Shown here piece after piece: positions 7,040-15,180 of a stretch of DNA of 32,035 nt (the stretch's first letter is position 1; every line of letters starts with the position of its first letter). Below the pieces are notes generated by a model. It was not told where the DNA came from. It saw only the letters and a list, made by a program, of their open reading frames with translations, and did no database searches. Origin of the DNA: Proteocatella sp041738345 (GTDB lineage: Bacteria > Bacillota > Clostridia > Peptostreptococcales > Filifactoraceae); assembly GCA_041738345.1 (NCBI GenBank), contig JBGSPX010000050.1, positions 1 through 32,035 on the forward strand, given 5' to 3'. The position numbers and the translations under genes were made by a program.

Positions 7040-7437
7040 AAAAGCCAAAAATTGTAAAATTTTTAGTAGTAATATTATCACTAGTGATAATATTAGCAAC
7101 AGTATTTTTTATAGGACTTAGTATAAAATCAAAAGAATTTAGCAATCAAGTTAATAGTATTGATTTAAAAGGAATAGAACTATCTTCAATAGAAAATGGA
7201 AATTATGAGGGTAGCTATAATTTAAATGAATTCGTAGGCGCAAAGGTTTCTGTTAAAATTGAAGATAAAAAAATAAAAAATATAATTATACTTGATCATA
7301 AATATGGAAAAGGACAAGCGGCAGAGCAAATAATAACAGATGTTATAGATGCTCAAAGTACAAATGTAGATGTCATATCAGGGGCAACGGGAAGTAGTAA
7401 AGTATTGTTAAAAGCTGTAGAAAATGCATTAAGTTAA
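7036..7437 (+). CDS. Membrane-anchored FMN-binding domain protein
   Basis: A 133-residue protein with one N-terminal membrane anchor (about 8-29) and an extracytoplasmic FMN-binding domain of the NqrC/RnfG/PplA type. The flavinylation motif is clear: VDVISGATGSS, where T118 would carry FMN through a phosphoester bond. Such domains move electrons across or outside the membrane and need an ApbE flavin transferase, which is not encoded in this window. It is the last gene of the TetR-controlled module and overlaps the flavodoxin before it by 4 bp. It probably links the cytoplasmic flavodoxins to an extracellular or membrane acceptor; this is inferred. Confidence 0.88.
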   Translation: MKKPKIVKFLVVILSLVIILATVFFIGLSIKSKEFSNQVNSIDLKGIELSSIENGNYEGSYNLNEFVGAKVSVKIEDKKIKNIIILDHKYGKGQAAEQIITDVIDAQSTNVDVISGATGSSKVLLKAVENALS

Positions 7438-7447
7438 AAGCTTATAT

Positions 7448-7480
7448 AGGCATTCTATAAAAAATTCAGAATGCCTTTTG
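7448..7480. terminator. Terminator hairpin between convergent operons
   Basis: A 9-bp stem AGGCATTCT / AGAATGCCT (7448-7456, 7468-7476) with an 11-nt loop and TTTT on the plus side. It overlaps the last codons of the minus-strand gene ending at 7455. The U-tract is short, so efficiency is uncertain. Confidence 0.6.
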
Positions 7481-8543
7481 GCAGAATACCTTTTTTAGCA
7501 TATTTCCCATAGGTTGAAGCAACATTCATTAGAGCGATAAGGTTTTCTTTTGGAGTCATAATAGGAACTGTACAGCCGGGGCTAAGGATAAAGCCTTTTG
7601 GATTATCAGCAGTATTTAATATACAATTTTTTACACTTAATTCAATATCAGAAAAGCTTCCATATCTAAGTATACTTACAGGGTCAACATTCCCAGAAAT
7701 ACCTATTTTATCGCCAAAAAGAAGTTTAAGTTCCTTCATATTTTCACAATTATCTATGCTGAATGAACTGATGCCTGTATCTACTAAGTCTTGCCAACGG
7801 TCTTTGGTATTTCCACACACATGAATTCCAGGTGCATTCTGAAATTTTTTTAATTCGGATACAACTTTAGTAAGATATGGTTTTTCAAGTTCTCTAAATT
7901 GCTTTAGGCTTAGGATATTTCGTGAAGCCATAGGTTCGGAAAGGCTTACGCTTATGCCAAGCTTAGCATTTAAATCCTTAGCACATTTTATTATACAGTT
8001 TGAACTATATTCAAGAAGTCGATGAATATTTTCTTTATTTTTGAGAGAATCTTTAAGAAACTTTTCGGTACCTATTAGACCTATAGCTGTTGTGAGAGGG
8101 CCTGCCATACCTGTACTTATTATTTTTTCATCACCGAAAGTATCAATTAAACGCTTAAAAGCTTCTAAAATTATAGGGAATCTGCCATCTTTTTCAATGT
8201 TTATAAGAGGCATACCATCTAAAGTAGAGTAGTCTTTTAAAGCTGGTTCTATTATTGAGGATACATTATTTTTGGGATACTGTAGCTTTGTGCCAAGAGA
8301 TTCAACTAAAGTTCTTAGTCCAAGGCCCATGCCCATATTATCAGCCTCAAAATCTTTAGCAAGCATACTTTCGATGTAGTACATATGCTCGGCGGAAAAA
8401 TAATAGTCACATATATCTATACCATAAAGAAGTGGAATAGTTTCTCCTGCGGTAAGCGTAACAGGGATACGATCTACTTCTTTTCCTTGAGCGTACAGTG
8501 TTAATCTTTCTTTTGAAGTCAATTGGTTTTTTATCAATTGCAT
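7455..8543 (-). CDS. UroD/MtaA-type corrinoid methyltransferase (copy 4)
   Basis: A 362-residue member of the uroporphyrinogen-decarboxylase superfamily, in the branch of zinc methyltransferases acting on methyl-corrinoid proteins (MtaA, MtbA, CmuA). The zinc ligands are visible as HVCGNT (H241, C243) and C324 in SPGCTVP. GISGNVDP is the family signature that precedes the last Cys. True UroD activity is unlikely, since no haem pathway gene is near. It follows the AEC permease by 23 bp with GGAGG before the ATG. It is separated from the main corrinoid operon by metNIQ and so may serve a different substrate while sharing the corrinoid protein at 20723. Confidence 0.85.
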   Translation of the reverse strand: MQLIKNQLTSKERLTLYAQGKEVDRIPVTLTAGETIPLLYGIDICDYYFSAEHMYYIESMLAKDFEADNMGMGLGLRTLVESLGTKLQYPKNNVSSIIEPALKDYSTLDGMPLINIEKDGRFPIILEAFKRLIDTFGDEKIISTGMAGPLTTAIGLIGTEKFLKDSLKNKENIHRLLEYSSNCIIKCAKDLNAKLGISVSLSEPMASRNILSLKQFRELEKPYLTKVVSELKKFQNAPGIHVCGNTKDRWQDLVDTGISSFSIDNCENMKELKLLFGDKIGISGNVDPVSILRYGSFSDIELSVKNCILNTADNPKGFILSPGCTVPIMTPKENLIALMNVASTYGKYAKKGILPKGILNFL

Positions 8544-8566
8544 GAAGAACCTCCTAAATTTTATGG

Positions 8567-9478
8567 TTATATGAATAGCATCATAAATGGTATTGAAAAT
8601 ATTGAAAACACAGTGGTAATAGCAAAAATTTCAGATGCGAATAAAGCATCTTTTTTAAATCTTAAGGCAAACAAGCTTCCGGTAACACCAGAGGGACAAG
8701 AAACTGATAGTACGGCGATAGCTTTTACCGTGGGCTGTATATGAGTCATTTTTAATAAGAGTGCTAATACAAGTGGCATAAGTATTAATTTTACTATAGT
8801 TATTAGATAAAGCCTTGTTTTAAAAAAAGCTTTTTTCATATCGGTCTGAGCTATATTTACGCCAGCTACAATCATCGCCATTGGAGTATTCATACCAGCA
8901 AGAAGTTCAAGCGGTTCTCTTATTATTCCGGGTATGTGAATTTTTAATACAAAAAAGAGTATACCTAGCAGAATAGATAATATAGTAGGCGATTTAAACA
9001 CGTTTTTTATGGATGAAATATCTGATTTTCCAGACATTACGATTATTCCATGAGACCATATTAAGAAATTCATTACAGCTACATAAACGGTCATATACAA
9101 AACGCCTTCTGTTCCAAATATTCCTAGTGCAAGAGGAATACCTATAAAGCCACAGTTTGAATATATTAGGGATATATGTTCTACCGCAGCATAATCTTTT
9201 TGTTGATTACTTGTGAAAATTTTTGAAATAACCCATACTAAAATAAAAGATATAACAGAAAGTACTATAGATATTTTAAAACCTTGAATAAGGGAAGTAT
9301 CTATATCTATCTGAAATGATATAAAAAGGAGTATGGGTGTAAATAAAGTAAGTACTAATTCGGATAGTTTTTTATTGAACTGGGAATCTATTATTTTAAA
9401 TTTGAAGCTTAAAATGCCCACTATAGCTAAGATTGTCATTATTAGGGTTTTATAGAGCGTTATTTTTGTTAAGTCCAT
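8567..9478 (-). CDS. AEC family permease (auxin efflux carrier / malate-permease type)
   Basis: A 303-residue integral membrane protein with about ten hydrophobic helices. The family hallmarks are the N-terminal hydrophobic pair with LVLTLFTPILLF, the central YSNCGFIGIPLALGIFG (unwound transport helix) and the C-terminal SCPSGVTGSLFALRF. AEC proteins move organic anions or amines; this subgroup is usually labelled malate permease, but specificity cannot be read from sequence. It is followed after 23 bp by a UroD-type methyltransferase, so it may import that enzyme's substrate or export the demethylated product. The ATG follows GGGAGAAAATA. A terminator separates it from metQ. Confidence 0.87.
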   Translation of the reverse strand: MDLTKITLYKTLIMTILAIVGILSFKFKIIDSQFNKKLSELVLTLFTPILLFISFQIDIDTSLIQGFKISIVLSVISFILVWVISKIFTSNQQKDYAAVEHISLIYSNCGFIGIPLALGIFGTEGVLYMTVYVAVMNFLIWSHGIIVMSGKSDISSIKNVFKSPTILSILLGILFFVLKIHIPGIIREPLELLAGMNTPMAMIVAGVNIAQTDMKKAFFKTRLYLITIVKLILMPLVLALLLKMTHIQPTVKAIAVLSVSCPSGVTGSLFALRFKKDALFASEIFAITTVFSIFSIPFMMLFI

Positions 9479-9510
9479 TATTTTCTCCCATTTTTAAATC
9501 CAAAATATAA

Positions 9511-9533
9511 AGGATAGACCTTAAGTCTATCCT
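9511..9533 (-). terminator. Hairpin terminator after metQ
   Basis: Perfect 9-bp stem AGGATAGAC / GTCTATCCT with a 5-nt loop; the minus strand continues into a U-rich TTTATATTTTGG tract. It ends the metNIQ unit 14 bp after the metQ stop; the AEC gene may be reached by read-through or have its own promoter in the short gap. Confidence 0.75.
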
Positions 9534-9546
9534 CTAGGAAGGTTTA

Positions 9547-10380
9547 TTAGAAAAGTGGGATTGTTGTTCCACCTGTTGAAGACTCTAAGAATTTTTTCAT
9601 ATCTTCAGTATGGAAAGAATCGTTTAAATCTGTTGCCCATTTAGAAGTTTCATCACCTTTTTTTACAACTACACCTACAGCATAATCTTCGCCATCTGAA
9701 GCGGAAGCTAGATATTTTGTACCATCTAAACCAGCGTTATACATATGAAGTCCTGCAAGTAATATTCCGTCCACATCTTTTAGTGATTGAGGAAGGTTAA
9801 TCATTTCAGCTTCAATGAATTTATATCCGTTTGGATTTGTTTCGCTGTTTCCGTTTAAATCAAGGATTGTAGGAACTTCTAAATCAGCGGGAAGTTTGAT
9901 TAAGCCAAGCTCGTTTAGAAGCTTAAGTCCACGCACTTGGTTAGTAGCATCATTACAAACACCTAGAGTTGCGCCATTTGGAATTTTTTTGTAATCATCG
10001 TATTTGTCAGAATAAAGTCCAAATACTGGCATAGATATTTTTGGAGTTACCATAACCAGGTCAGTATTATTACTTTTGTTATAATTTACTAGATATGGTT
10101 CGTGTTGATACATATTTGCATCAATGCTGCCTTCTGTAAGGGCTTGATTTGGAGCTATATTGTCATCGAAATTTACGATTTCAAGTTGATAGCCTTTCTT
10201 TTCCATATCGGCCTTTACAATTTCAGCCTGTTCGATGCTAGATGCTCTTACACCTAAGACGATTTTGTCCTTTGTTTCACTACTGTTAGAAGTAGATGAA
10301 TCGGCAGAGCTTGAACCACAACCTGTTAGAGCGATGGTCATCATAGTTAAAATACTAAGTAAACTTAAAAATTTTTTCAT
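9547..10380 (-). CDS. metQ: MetQ/NlpA-type substrate-binding lipoprotein
   Basis: A 277-residue methionine-type solute-binding lipoprotein. The signal peptide ends in a lipobox LTGC (Cys21), followed by a Ser-rich linker. The mature domain shows the NlpA signature: KIVLGVRASSIEQAEIVK, EGSIDANMYQHEPYL (ligand-contact region) and GATLGVCNDATNQVRGLKLL. The family binds L- or D-methionine and sometimes related S-methyl compounds; exact ligand is not determined. It is the third gene of metN-metI-metQ, 26 bp after metI, followed by a hairpin terminator. Confidence 0.9.
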   Translation of the reverse strand: MKKFLSLLSILTMMTIALTGCGSSSADSSTSNSSETKDKIVLGVRASSIEQAEIVKADMEKKGYQLEIVNFDDNIAPNQALTEGSIDANMYQHEPYLVNYNKSNNTDLVMVTPKISMPVFGLYSDKYDDYKKIPNGATLGVCNDATNQVRGLKLLNELGLIKLPADLEVPTILDLNGNSETNPNGYKFIEAEMINLPQSLKDVDGILLAGLHMYNAGLDGTKYLASASDGEDYAVGVVVKKGDETSKWATDLNDSFHTEDMKKFLESSTGGTTIPLF

Positions 10381-10406
10381 ATTTCCTCCTGAGTTATAAA
10401 TTATTG

Positions 10407-11069
10407 TTATTTTAATCTTCGGTACATATAATCACCTATGTACTGAATTGTGGCAACTAGTAAAATAAGCACTATTACAATAGAATACATTATTTTTTGA
10501 TTGAAATTTTGATAGCCATGAGTAAGGGCAACGGCACCTAATCCACCAGCACCTATAGCTCCAGCCATAGCAGTTGCACCGAGAAGATTTATTACAGCAA
10601 GGCTCATCCCAGATATTATGGATGGAATCGCTTCCACTAACATTACTTTTAAAATAATTTGAGTTTTTGAAGCGCCAAAAGATAGCGCGGCTTCTATAAG
10701 TGAATGATCTACTTCCTTAAAACTACTTTGGAATATCCTTCCCATAAAAGGAGTTACTGCAATAGTTAGTGGTACTAAAGCGGCTTTTTCACCAATAGAA
10801 CTACCAGCGATAAATCTAGTTATGGGAATTGTGGATATCATTAATATAATAAAAGGGAAGGATCTTATTATATTGACTATAGTATCTAATATACGATTTA
10901 CTATAAGGTTGGGACTTAAGCCATCCTTATCAGTTATTACTAAAATCACTCCTATAAAAAAACCAAAAAAAGTAGCAATAATTCCAGAAATTAGAAGCAT
11001 TTTTAAAGTAGCCAAAAATGCAGGGAAAATTAAGGTGAAAATAATTTGATTCCATGTATAATCTCTCAT
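10407..11069 (-). CDS. metI: MetI-type methionine ABC permease
   Basis: A 220-residue permease with five predicted membrane helices, the normal size for MetI. The cytoplasmic EAA loop (EAALSFGASKTQIILKVML) that docks on MetN is intact, followed by the conserved LLGATAMAGAIGAGGLGAVAL. Its start codon overlaps the metN stop by one base (TAATG at 11067-11071), so translation is coupled and equal dosage is expected. Confidence 0.92.
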   Translation of the reverse strand: MRDYTWNQIIFTLIFPAFLATLKMLLISGIIATFFGFFIGVILVITDKDGLSPNLIVNRILDTIVNIIRSFPFIILMISTIPITRFIAGSSIGEKAALVPLTIAVTPFMGRIFQSSFKEVDHSLIEAALSFGASKTQIILKVMLVEAIPSIISGMSLAVINLLGATAMAGAIGAGGLGAVALTHGYQNFNQKIMYSIVIVLILLVATIQYIGDYMYRRLK

Positions 11070-12058
11070 TATAAATCCTCGATTTCTTTACTATTTAATT
11101 CCTTCCAAGATACTGATTTTTTATCTAAGTACAATTTAACTTGAGGGTATTGGAAGTCGTCTATATTTATTATAAAGTTACCAAGTGTCGTTTCACGATA
11201 TTGCTCAATATTTCCGCTTATTATAGAAAATGGAATATCTAAATCTAACGCCATTTTTGAAAAAAAGCTACCTTCTTCTAAACTGTTTATTTCCTTTGAA
11301 ATCTGAAGGTTTACTCCATTTTTAGGAAGTGAAATAGCATCATTTCCGATAAAACGTTTTAGTGATGGCGGTTCAGTTTTAAATATATCGGTTACAGCTC
11401 CCTGTGCGGCTATCATTCCATTTTCAAGAAGGGATACTTTATTGCAAACTCTACGCACGACGTCCATTTCGTGAGTTACGATTACTATAGTAATTCCAAT
11501 TTTTTTATTTATTTCTAAAAGAAGATCTAAAATAGAATTTGTAGTGTTAGGGTCTAATGCTGAAGTAGCTTCATCAGACAAAAGAATTTCAGGATTTAGA
11601 GTCAGGGCTCTAGCGATAGCCACTCTTTGTTTTTGACCACCACTTAGGCTTCGTGGTTTAGCATCGATTTTGTCTTCTAGACCGACTAATTCAAGAAGTT
11701 CTTTTACTTTGAAGTCAATATCTTGTTTTGAATAACGAGAACAGCGCATAGGTAGTGCGATATTATCGTAGACAGTTTTTCTATCTAATAAAGAAAAATG
11801 CTGAAATATCATACCTATATTTTTTCTAAATTCGCGGATATCATTTTTGCCAATGGTATTGATTTCGCAATCATTTACAGTAAGGCTTCCATCTTGATAA
11901 GACGCAAGTCCATTAATACATCTTAGAAGCGTTGATTTTCCAGCGCCACTTCTACCAACAAGTCCATAAATATCACCTTTTTCAATTGCAAGATTTATGT
12001 CCTTTAGTACAGTGACACCATCTTCAAAGGTTTTTCTTAAATTTTTAACTTTAATCAA
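11069..12058 (-). CDS. metN: MetN-type methionine ABC ATPase
   Basis: A 329-residue ATPase of the methionine importer. Walker A is GRSGAGKST, the signature LSGGQKQRVAIARAL, Walker B ILLSDEATSALD. The C-terminal part from about residue 255 matches the NIL regulatory domain that senses methionine in MetN. I place the start at a TTG (12056-12058), 7 bp after GAGGAGGT; a longer frame from 12082 would run through this ribosome site and is unlikely. A hairpin with a U-run lies about 27 bp upstream of the ribosome site, so expression may depend on read-through or on attenuation. Confidence 0.9.
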   Translation of the reverse strand: MIKVKNLRKTFEDGVTVLKDINLAIEKGDIYGLVGRSGAGKSTLLRCINGLASYQDGSLTVNDCEINTIGKNDIREFRKNIGMIFQHFSLLDRKTVYDNIALPMRCSRYSKQDIDFKVKELLELVGLEDKIDAKPRSLSGGQKQRVAIARALTLNPEILLSDEATSALDPNTTNSILDLLLEINKKIGITIVIVTHEMDVVRRVCNKVSLLENGMIAAQGAVTDIFKTEPPSLKRFIGNDAISLPKNGVNLQISKEINSLEEGSFFSKMALDLDIPFSIISGNIEQYRETTLGNFIINIDDFQYPQVKLYLDKKSVSWKELNSKEIEDL

Positions 12059-12084
12059 CCGTGTTACCTCCTCTGGTATCAAGC

Positions 12085-12121
12085 ATAAAAAAGCTATACT
12101 CGCACACTAAACGAGTATAGC
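12085..12121 (-). terminator. Intrinsic terminator between rpiR-type gene and metN
   Basis: A perfect 10-bp stem (12093-12102 with 12112-12121, GCTATACTCG / CGAGTATAGC), a 9-nt loop and, on the minus strand, TTTTTTAT. It ends the 11-kb corrinoid operon. It also sits in the metN leader, so if the metN promoter lies in 12123-12184 it would act as an attenuator. A weak promoter candidate (TTGCAA, then TATGCT after 17 bp) is visible on the minus strand in that stretch. Confidence 0.8.
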
Positions 12122-12184
12122 ATATTGAAAATTTGATGTCTTTGCAATTAGAGTATATTCAACCGTTGTTTCAACAATTAATAA

Positions 12185-13009
12185 TCATATAGCATTTTTT
12201 TGACCAGTTTGTTTCATTTTTTTAGCGTAGGTTAGCGCGTATATAGTGTCAATTAAATATCTTACACCAGATGATTTCATAGTATTTTCTAAATTGCTGT
12301 TGATATCTTTGTAATATATTTTTAGAATGTGATGGCATATGTCATCAATGTCATAATTATCCTCAACAACAATACCTAGGACATATGCACCTGAGCTTTT
12401 GAGCATTTTTGCAAATTTAGCAAGAACTTCGTTTTCATTTCTAAGGCATATCAAAATAGCTACAGTGGATGAAAGTTTACCTTTTGAACTCAAATAGTCT
12501 TCATTTATCACGGTATAAGCATTACATTCATATCCTAGACATTGATATCTAAACGCAGCCTCCTGTGCTATATAAAAGCTAGCGCCAAGCCCATAAAAAT
12601 CAATTTGCTTTGCAGAAACTATCTTATTTATAACACGAGATAACTCAGTTTTATCTATATGAGAGCGTGTATTCATAGAAACTGCGGTATAAAGCTGAGG
12701 TATCATATTACTTATCTCGTCATAACCACAATCAAGGCTTACTGGATTTAGTTTTTTTATATCAATTAAAGAATTCTTTTCGGTTATTTCGGATTTTAGT
12801 TTTAGCTTAAAATCTTGATAATTTTTTATATTAGTATCAAGTTTTTTGCACATTCTTACAACGGTAGATTTGCTTGTAAATGTGAGTTTTGCTACTTCTT
12901 CAGCAGATAATTCAAAAAATAAATCTGTATTAGATAATATATAATCAGAAATTGATTTTTCACTATTTGTAAAGTTATATTTATTGACTAATTGTTCTAT
13001 AATTAACAC
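12185..13009 (-). CDS. MurR/RpiR family transcriptional regulator
   Basis: A 274-residue regulator with an N-terminal HTH_6 DNA-binding domain (about 1-75: NFTNSEKSISDYIL, LSAEEVAKLTFTSKSTVVRMCKKL) and a C-terminal SIS sugar-isomerase-like domain (about 115-240; FYGLGASFYIAQEAAFR). SIS domains sense phosphorylated sugars or related ligands. I set the start at a GTG (13007-13009) after AAAGGT; it gives the usual family N-terminus, while the longer frame from a TTG at 13039 has no ribosome site. As last gene of the corrinoid/importer operon it probably controls it. The ligand is unknown; an RpiR regulator is not the usual partner of corrinoid methyltransferases. Confidence 0.88.
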   Translation of the reverse strand: MLIIEQLVNKYNFTNSEKSISDYILSNTDLFFELSAEEVAKLTFTSKSTVVRMCKKLDTNIKNYQDFKLKLKSEITEKNSLIDIKKLNPVSLDCGYDEISNMIPQLYTAVSMNTRSHIDKTELSRVINKIVSAKQIDFYGLGASFYIAQEAAFRYQCLGYECNAYTVINEDYLSSKGKLSSTVAILICLRNENEVLAKFAKMLKSSGAYVLGIVVEDNYDIDDICHHILKIYYKDINSNLENTMKSSGVRYLIDTIYALTYAKKMKQTGQKNAI

Positions 13010-13059
13010 GGCAATACCTTTCAATCTTAAAGTATTCAATCGAACTAATCTTTCGATTT

Positions 13060-14073
13060 TTACAAAAACAGAAGATTTTCTTCATGAATACAAAGTGTAA
13101 TATTTGTATTTATTTGAAGCATGTTATTAGGATTAAATATAGTGTCTATCTTTATAATAATAGAATTTGTTTCAACAAAATACCTAATTATATTTCCTTG
13201 AGGGACAATGTATAAAATTTTACCAGAAAGGCAAATGTCAGAAGCTTTATTTTGTTCTTTTGAATTAGGAAATATATCTATAGATTCTGGACGAATAGCA
13301 ACTATATTAGATGCAGAGTGTCTATTTGTTAGTTCATAGAATGTTTTAGAATCTAAAATATTATAATTCCCAATAAATCCAGCAACAAATGAATTTGAAG
13401 GTCTAGAATATACTTGAGAAGGGGTTCCTGATTGCTCGATTATTCCCTTATTCATAACATGAATTATATCAGACATTGTCATAGCTTCATCTTGATCATG
13501 TGTTACAAAAATAGAGGTTATGTTTAGTTCTCTATGTATTTCTTTTATACGAGATTGAAGTGATTTTCTAAGTTTGGCATCAATGGCGCTAAAAGGTTCA
13601 TCAAGAAGTAGAACTTTGGGCTCAGTAACGATGCATCTTGCTAAAGCAACTCTTTGCTGTTCTCCGCCGGAAAGTTGGGATGGAAACTTTTTTTCGCTTC
13701 CCTTCAAATCTACCATTTTTAAAGCATTATCTACCTTTTCATGAATAATTTCTTTAGGGAGTTTTTTCATTTTTAATCCAAAAGCGATATTATTGTAAAC
13801 GCTCATTGTAGGAAACAAACTATATTGTTGAAATATCATACCAACATTGCGTTCAGATGAATTTTTGAATGTAATATCTTCATTATCTAAAAAAATTTTT
13901 CCACTTTGGATAGTTTCTAAACCTGCAAGACAGCGAAGCAAGGTGCTTTTTCCACAACCCGAAGGACCTAACAAAGTGACAAAACTTCCTCGCGCAATGT
14001 TTAGATTAAAATCTTTAAGTATATGTTGAGTATCATAATGTTTATTGATATCTTTAAATACAATATATGACAT
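13060..14073 (-). CDS. ABC transporter ATPase with C-terminal TOBE-like domain
   Basis: A 337-residue importer ATPase. Walker A GPSGCGKST (about 36-44), Q-loop MIFQQYSLFPT, signature LSGGEQQRVALARC, Walker B VLLLDEPFSAID. A further 90 residues (VAIRPESIDIF… to the end) look like the TOBE regulatory domain of PotA/FbpC-type ATPases. The two other importer genes are of NitT/TauT type, whose ATPases normally lack this extension. The start at 14073 follows GAAAGGAAATATT; a longer frame lacks a ribosome site. It energises the permease at 15181 with the lipoprotein at 14136. A strong intercistronic hairpin separates it from the lipoprotein gene. Confidence 0.9.
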   Translation of the reverse strand: MSYIVFKDINKHYDTQHILKDFNLNIARGSFVTLLGPSGCGKSTLLRCLAGLETIQSGKIFLDNEDITFKNSSERNVGMIFQQYSLFPTMSVYNNIAFGLKMKKLPKEIIHEKVDNALKMVDLKGSEKKFPSQLSGGEQQRVALARCIVTEPKVLLLDEPFSAIDAKLRKSLQSRIKEIHRELNITSIFVTHDQDEAMTMSDIIHVMNKGIIEQSGTPSQVYSRPSNSFVAGFIGNYNILDSKTFYELTNRHSASNIVAIRPESIDIFPNSKEQNKASDICLSGKILYIVPQGNIIRYFVETNSIIIKIDTIFNPNNMLQINTNITLCIHEENLLFL

Positions 14074-14099
14074 AATATTTCCTTTCAACGTTAGAGAAA

Positions 14100-14129
14100 T
14101 TGACACTATAGTAAAAACTATAGTGTCAA
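14100..14129 (-). other. Intercistronic stem-loop between lipoprotein and ATPase genes
   Basis: A 13-bp perfect stem with a four-A loop on the plus strand (arms TTGACACTATAGT / ACTATAGTGTCAA). On the transcribed minus strand the U-run lies before, not after, the stem, so it does not look like a terminator for this operon. Such hairpins commonly protect the 3' end of an abundant upstream message, here the binding protein, or limit downstream expression. Confidence 0.7.
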
Positions 14130-14135
14130 AAAAAT

Positions 14136-15155
14136 CTATTTATTTTCTAAAGCTTTTTGCATAAATTGAGAGGCTACTATATTTTCAAATCCAATCGGTT
14201 TTTTTATAAGACCTTGTTCAGAACAAAAATCTTCAACAGTTTGATATCCTTCTTTATGAATTTCGCCAGTAGGTGAGAATGAAGATTTTACGGTATCAAA
14301 TTTAGCAACAAGTTCTTCTTTTGTCATACCTTCAAAATAAGGTAATAGAACATCTGCAACTTCTTCAGTGCTGTGCTCACTTATCCATCCAAGAGCTTTT
14401 GAAGAAGCATTTACAAATTTTTGAACTGTTTCTGGATTTTCATCTGCAAATTTTTTAGTACAAGTAACTATAGTAGTTTCACAAAATTCAGATCCATAAA
14501 GTTTTTTGTGTGTTTCTGGAATTGTAGTATCTACGAGGATATTTACATCTGGAATAGATGATGTAAGTTCTTTTTTATTATATATATCAAAGAAAATTCC
14601 ATCTACTTGTCCCTCTGCAAGTGCAGTTATAGCAGCACCGTATTCAAGGTTGATGAAGCTAACATCATTTTCTTGCATACCAGCTTCTTTTAAAAGTGAG
14701 AGAACAAAAGAATAGGGTGCAGAACCAGGCATTCCAGCAAATACAGTTTTTCCTTTTAAATCTTGCATAGTTTTAATTTCAGGTTTTGTTGCAAATGCAT
14801 AGGTTCTATTCTTAGTGTTAGTAAGAACAAAATAAGATTCCATGCCTTCGTCATATGCACGAAGAACAGGCTCGGCAGAAAGTAAACAAAAATCAGAATC
14901 TCCAGCATGCATGCCTTGGAAAGCTATAGGACCATCTTTGTAGATAGAATATTCAATCTCAAGTCCTTCTTCCTTAAAAAAACCAAGCGCATCAGCTACA
15001 TATGTAGATGCCCAGTTTATACCTCTAAACTCAGAAACAACTACCTTGGTAAGGTCTTGACTAGAAGTTTCTTCTGGGGCACTTGTAGCACCACATCCTG
15101 TGAGTAAAGATAAAGATAATGTTAATACTGAAATGATTGAAAATAGTTTTTTCAT
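14136..15155 (-). CDS. NMT1/THI5-like substrate-binding lipoprotein
   Basis: A 339-residue solute-binding lipoprotein of the NitT/TauT/SsuA superfamily. The signal peptide ends in LLTGC (lipobox Cys21). The mature part has the family pattern: VVVSEFRGINWASTYVADALGFFKEEGLEIEY, GDSDFCLLSAEPVLRAY, DLKGKTVFAGMPGSAPYSF. Relatives bind taurine, alkanesulfonates, nitrate, pyrimidine precursors and other small ligands; the ligand here is unknown. Being in one operon with three methyltransferases and a corrinoid protein, a methylated small molecule is the natural guess. AGGAGG precedes the ATG. Confidence 0.9.
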   Translation of the reverse strand: MKKLFSIISVLTLSLSLLTGCGATSAPEETSSQDLTKVVVSEFRGINWASTYVADALGFFKEEGLEIEYSIYKDGPIAFQGMHAGDSDFCLLSAEPVLRAYDEGMESYFVLTNTKNRTYAFATKPEIKTMQDLKGKTVFAGMPGSAPYSFVLSLLKEAGMQENDVSFINLEYGAAITALAEGQVDGIFFDIYNKKELTSSIPDVNILVDTTIPETHKKLYGSEFCETTIVTCTKKFADENPETVQKFVNASSKALGWISEHSTEEVADVLLPYFEGMTKEELVAKFDTVKSSFSPTGEIHKEGYQTVEDFCSEQGLIKKPIGFENIVASQFMQKALENK

Positions 15156-15180
15156 TTTTCCTCCTAAATAATATAAAATT

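Noticed and set aside
12059..12082. Upstream extension of metN to 12082
   Set aside because: The extension encodes the GAGGAGGT ribosome site itself; a TTG seven bases after that site is the better start.
14074..14106. Upstream extension of the importer ATPase
   Set aside because: The 11 extra codons include the GAAAGGAAA ribosome site, so the internal ATG is used.
14100..14129. Terminator of the importer operon
   Set aside because: The T-tract precedes rather than follows the stem on the transcribed strand, and genes continue in the same direction.
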